Origin: Spartobacteria bacterium | Lineage (GTDB): Bacteria; Verrucomicrobiota; Verrucomicrobiia; Chthoniobacterales; Chthoniobacteraceae | Direction of reading: 5' to 3' | Length of the DNA stretch: 23,359 bases | NCBI GenBank assembly: GCA_025355595.1 | Contig: JANXZI010000499.1 | Span: 1-23,359 of the forward strand | In this document: piece after piece, positions 21,635 through 23,359 of the stretch | Position numbering within the stretch: position 1 is the stretch's first letter | Layout: each line of letters begins with the position of its first letter | Program-made: the position numbers and the translations under genes | The notes under the pieces: model-generated | Database searches by the model: none | Seen by the model: only the letters and a program-made list of their open reading frames with translations | What the model was told of the DNA's origin: nothing

Positions 21635-23359
21635 TCACGGTTTGAAAATATCGGCGACGTAGAGCACGAGGCTCGTCCCGGACTCGAAACGATCGTTCTT
21701 CATCGCGAAGGACGCCGGTGCTTCTGCGTAGAGGAAAAGGCGCGCGTGATCGGCGCTCCGTCCGGGCTGCGTGAGATATTTTTTCGAATACGCGCGACCG
21801 CCATTGGCGAGGCTGATGAGAAACGGGTGCATCGCGCGCAGTTCGCTGATGACGTTCTCCGTGTCGCCGTAGTAGCCGCCGGAGTAGCGCCCCCCGTAGT
21901 ACGTGTAATTTTTGTTTCCGAAAAAATTCTCAGCGCTCTTCAGTTGCGCGCCTTTCGCAAGCTCGAAGCCGCCGGGCGTCGGCGCGAGTTCCGCATAGTT
22001 CCCGTTGTGTTCGAGCACCGCGGTGAAGATGCGCTTGCGGAACTCAGGTGCGGCGCTCACGCGAAAGCCCCGCAGCGGGCCGGTGTTTTTCGCGTCGGGA
22101 TACATGCCCGTCCATTCTTCGACCTTCAGCCCCGGATCATCCGCCTTCATCACGCCGCGGTGGAGGAAGGGCCGCGATGAAAACAGCGGGATATCCGCGG
22201 CGATGAGCGACTCCTTTCCCTCGCGGATTTCGCCGCGCACGGTGTCGCCCTCGAAGCCCGTGGCGTAAAGCTGTCCGCCATCGCCGTGCGCGAATTTGTA
22301 GATGTCGCCCACCGTCGCGAAGGCGTGGACCCATTCATGCACATCGAAGCGACCTGCGCCGAGCGAGCGCGCGATCGCGACGGAGTGATAGGTCTGCTTC
22401 TCCCCGTAGCCGCGCCGCCCGATGACTGTGAAGACCCACGCGAAGAGCGCGACCGTCGCGATGAAGCCGCCGAGCAGCACACGGTAGTTGCGTTTCCGCA
22501 GCACGTAAAAGACGGGGCCGATGAGAAGGACATACACGACCGTGAGCAGGTAGATGAGCCCCCACTTGATGTTTGGCCGCGTGATGGCCGCGAGCTTGTG
22601 CAGGATGAAGCCGTCGTGATCGCTCATGTTGCCCTGGCCATCCTCGCGCATTTCCACGGGCGCGAATCCGTGCTCCTTCAGCCACTGCTCGGCCATGTCT
22701 GCGCGCGTGATCGTGTGACGCACCACGAGCCCCGCCCCGATGTGCTGGCGGTCGGCGCTGCCGGTGAGATTCAGCGGCGAAAAATCGTCGCTGAACTGTA
22801 CCGCCGCACCGTCCACGCCCGGCAGCAGATGCACGGTGCCACCGCGCCGCACCCAATCGAGAAAGGCCTCGCGCCGCGGCGCATCCCAGCGCGGCTGGTG
22901 ATCGAGCACCACCGCGCCGAGTCCATCCGTTGCGCTGACCGTCGTGGGGAAAAGATTCTCCGCAAAGAACCTCATGCGGGCGGCTCTCATGCCCGGTGCC
23001 TCCGGGTCTGCCAGAAGCACCGTGGCCGGTGCGCCGGTGTTCGGCTGGCCCATGTCTTCCTCGCGGGCGCGCCCGTCATTCCACGAGAGCCTCCACCCTG
23101 GGACGTAGCTGCCGACGTACGGGTGGAACTGCACCCAGCGCGCCGTGCCCGGTGCGAGGAAGACCGCCTGTTTCACGGGCACACCGCTCGCGAGATCGCG
23201 CAGCACGAGGTCGCCGTCGAAGGGCTGCGCGCCGCGGTTCACGATCTCGACGGACATGATCGTGAATGAATTCGGCAGCACCTTGCCATCGAAACCCCAG
23301 AGCGGCTTGCCGACTTCGAGCGCCGCATGTGATTTCACCGCGAGCACCAACAGCACGAG
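21635..23359 (-). CDS. Exported/membrane protein of the ABC unit (N-terminus cut by window edge)
   Basis: The frame is open to the right edge; numbering here is from GTG 23356, but the true start probably lies just outside. The visible N-terminus (LVLLVLAVKSHAALEVG) is the end of a signal peptide. Residues about 15-110 look like an immunoglobulin-like beta domain. Residues 110-215 (TVLLADPEAP, LGAVVLDHQPRWDAPRREAFLDWVRRGGTVHLLPG) resemble a class-I glutamine-amidotransferase-like fold without a visible catalytic Cys. Two membrane helices are at 266-286 and 293-312, then about 260 residues follow with a Tyr/Gly-rich patch YTYYGGRYSGGYYG (about 500). No named family is recognised. Its position 13 bases ahead of the ABC ATPase suggests an accessory or substrate-handling role. 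Confidence 0.75.
   Translation of the reverse strand, partial: LVLLVLAVKSHAALEVGKPLWGFDGKVLPNSFTIMSVEIVNRGAQPFDGDLVLRDLASGVPVKQAVFLAPGTARWVQFHPYVGSYVPGWRLSWNDGRAREEDMGQPNTGAPATVLLADPEAPGMRAARMRFFAENLFPTTVSATDGLGAVVLDHQPRWDAPRREAFLDWVRRGGTVHLLPGVDGAAVQFSDDFSPLNLTGSADRQHIGAGLVVRHTITRADMAEQWLKEHGFAPVEMREDGQGNMSDHDGFILHKLAAITRPNIKWGLIYLLTVVYVLLIGPVFYVLRKRNYRVLLGGFIATVALFAWVFTVIGRRGYGEKQTYHSVAIARSLGAGRFDVHEWVHAFATVGDIYKFAHGDGGQLYATGFEGDTVRGEIREGKESLIAADIPLFSSRPFLHRGVMKADDPGLKVEEWTGMYPDAKNTGPLRGFRVSAAPEFRKRIFTAVLEHNGNYAELAPTPGGFELAKGAQLKSAENFFGNKNYTYYGGRYSGGYYGDTENVISELRAMHPFLISLANGGRAYSKKYLTQPGRSADHARLFLYAEAPASFAMKNDRFESGTSLVLYVADIFKP

Overview
This is GC-rich DNA (roughly 60-65% G+C by eye) from a bacterial chromosome. 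It is most likely from the PVC group, probably a soil- or freshwater-type verrucomicrobium of the Chthoniobacter/Spartobacteria kind. The assignment rests on three things: a very large GreA-type elongation factor with a CarD-like N-terminus, an architecture known from Chlamydiae and Verrucomicrobia; DUF4407 and DUF4175-like membrane proteins; and intergenic arrays of 7-bp repeats. It is inference from content, not from a marker gene. Almost no start codon has a recognisable Shine-Dalgarno sequence.

Layout. (1) 1-3524: a left-truncated short-chain dehydrogenase (minus), a secreted transglutaminase-like protein (plus) and a D-2-hydroxyacid dehydrogenase (plus). (2) 3549-5979: a decayed fragment of a secreted sugar-dehydrogenase-type protein converging on a DUF4175-like membrane protein, then a long inverted repeat and tRNA-Ala(GGC). 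(3) 6072-9668, all minus: DUF4407 membrane/coiled-coil protein, a rhomboid-family protein lacking the usual catalytic histidine, and a YegS/DagK-type lipid kinase. (4) 9782-12452, plus: an AsmA-like protein, rsmD and trmB, joined by 4-base stop/start overlaps, the last converging on comEC (minus, ends 12425). (5) 14883-15551, plus: an ATE/Bpt-type aminoacyl-tRNA-protein transferase. (6) 15865-23359, all minus: the giant GreA-like factor, a small secreted DUF1080/LamG-like protein, and a three-gene ABC-exporter unit (membrane protein running off the right edge, ATPase, double-module ABC-2 permease).

The protein-coding content is mostly housekeeping: rRNA and tRNA methylation, elongation factor, DNA uptake, envelope proteins. 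No phage, IS transposase, CRISPR array or classic defence or biosynthetic cluster is visible. The most unusual signal lies between the genes. Four intergenic loci carry 7-bp-periodic arrays in inverted arrangement (5702-5851, 14787-14835, 18634-18746, 20498-20644). Two of these are full homologous elements in opposite orientation, with matching 16-bp cores, and a third carries the same core beside a different heptamer. A separate REPIN-like pair of inverted hairpins with compensatory base changes sits at 17809-17868. These look like families of non-autonomous, structure-forming repeats and are the best candidates here for something poorly described.
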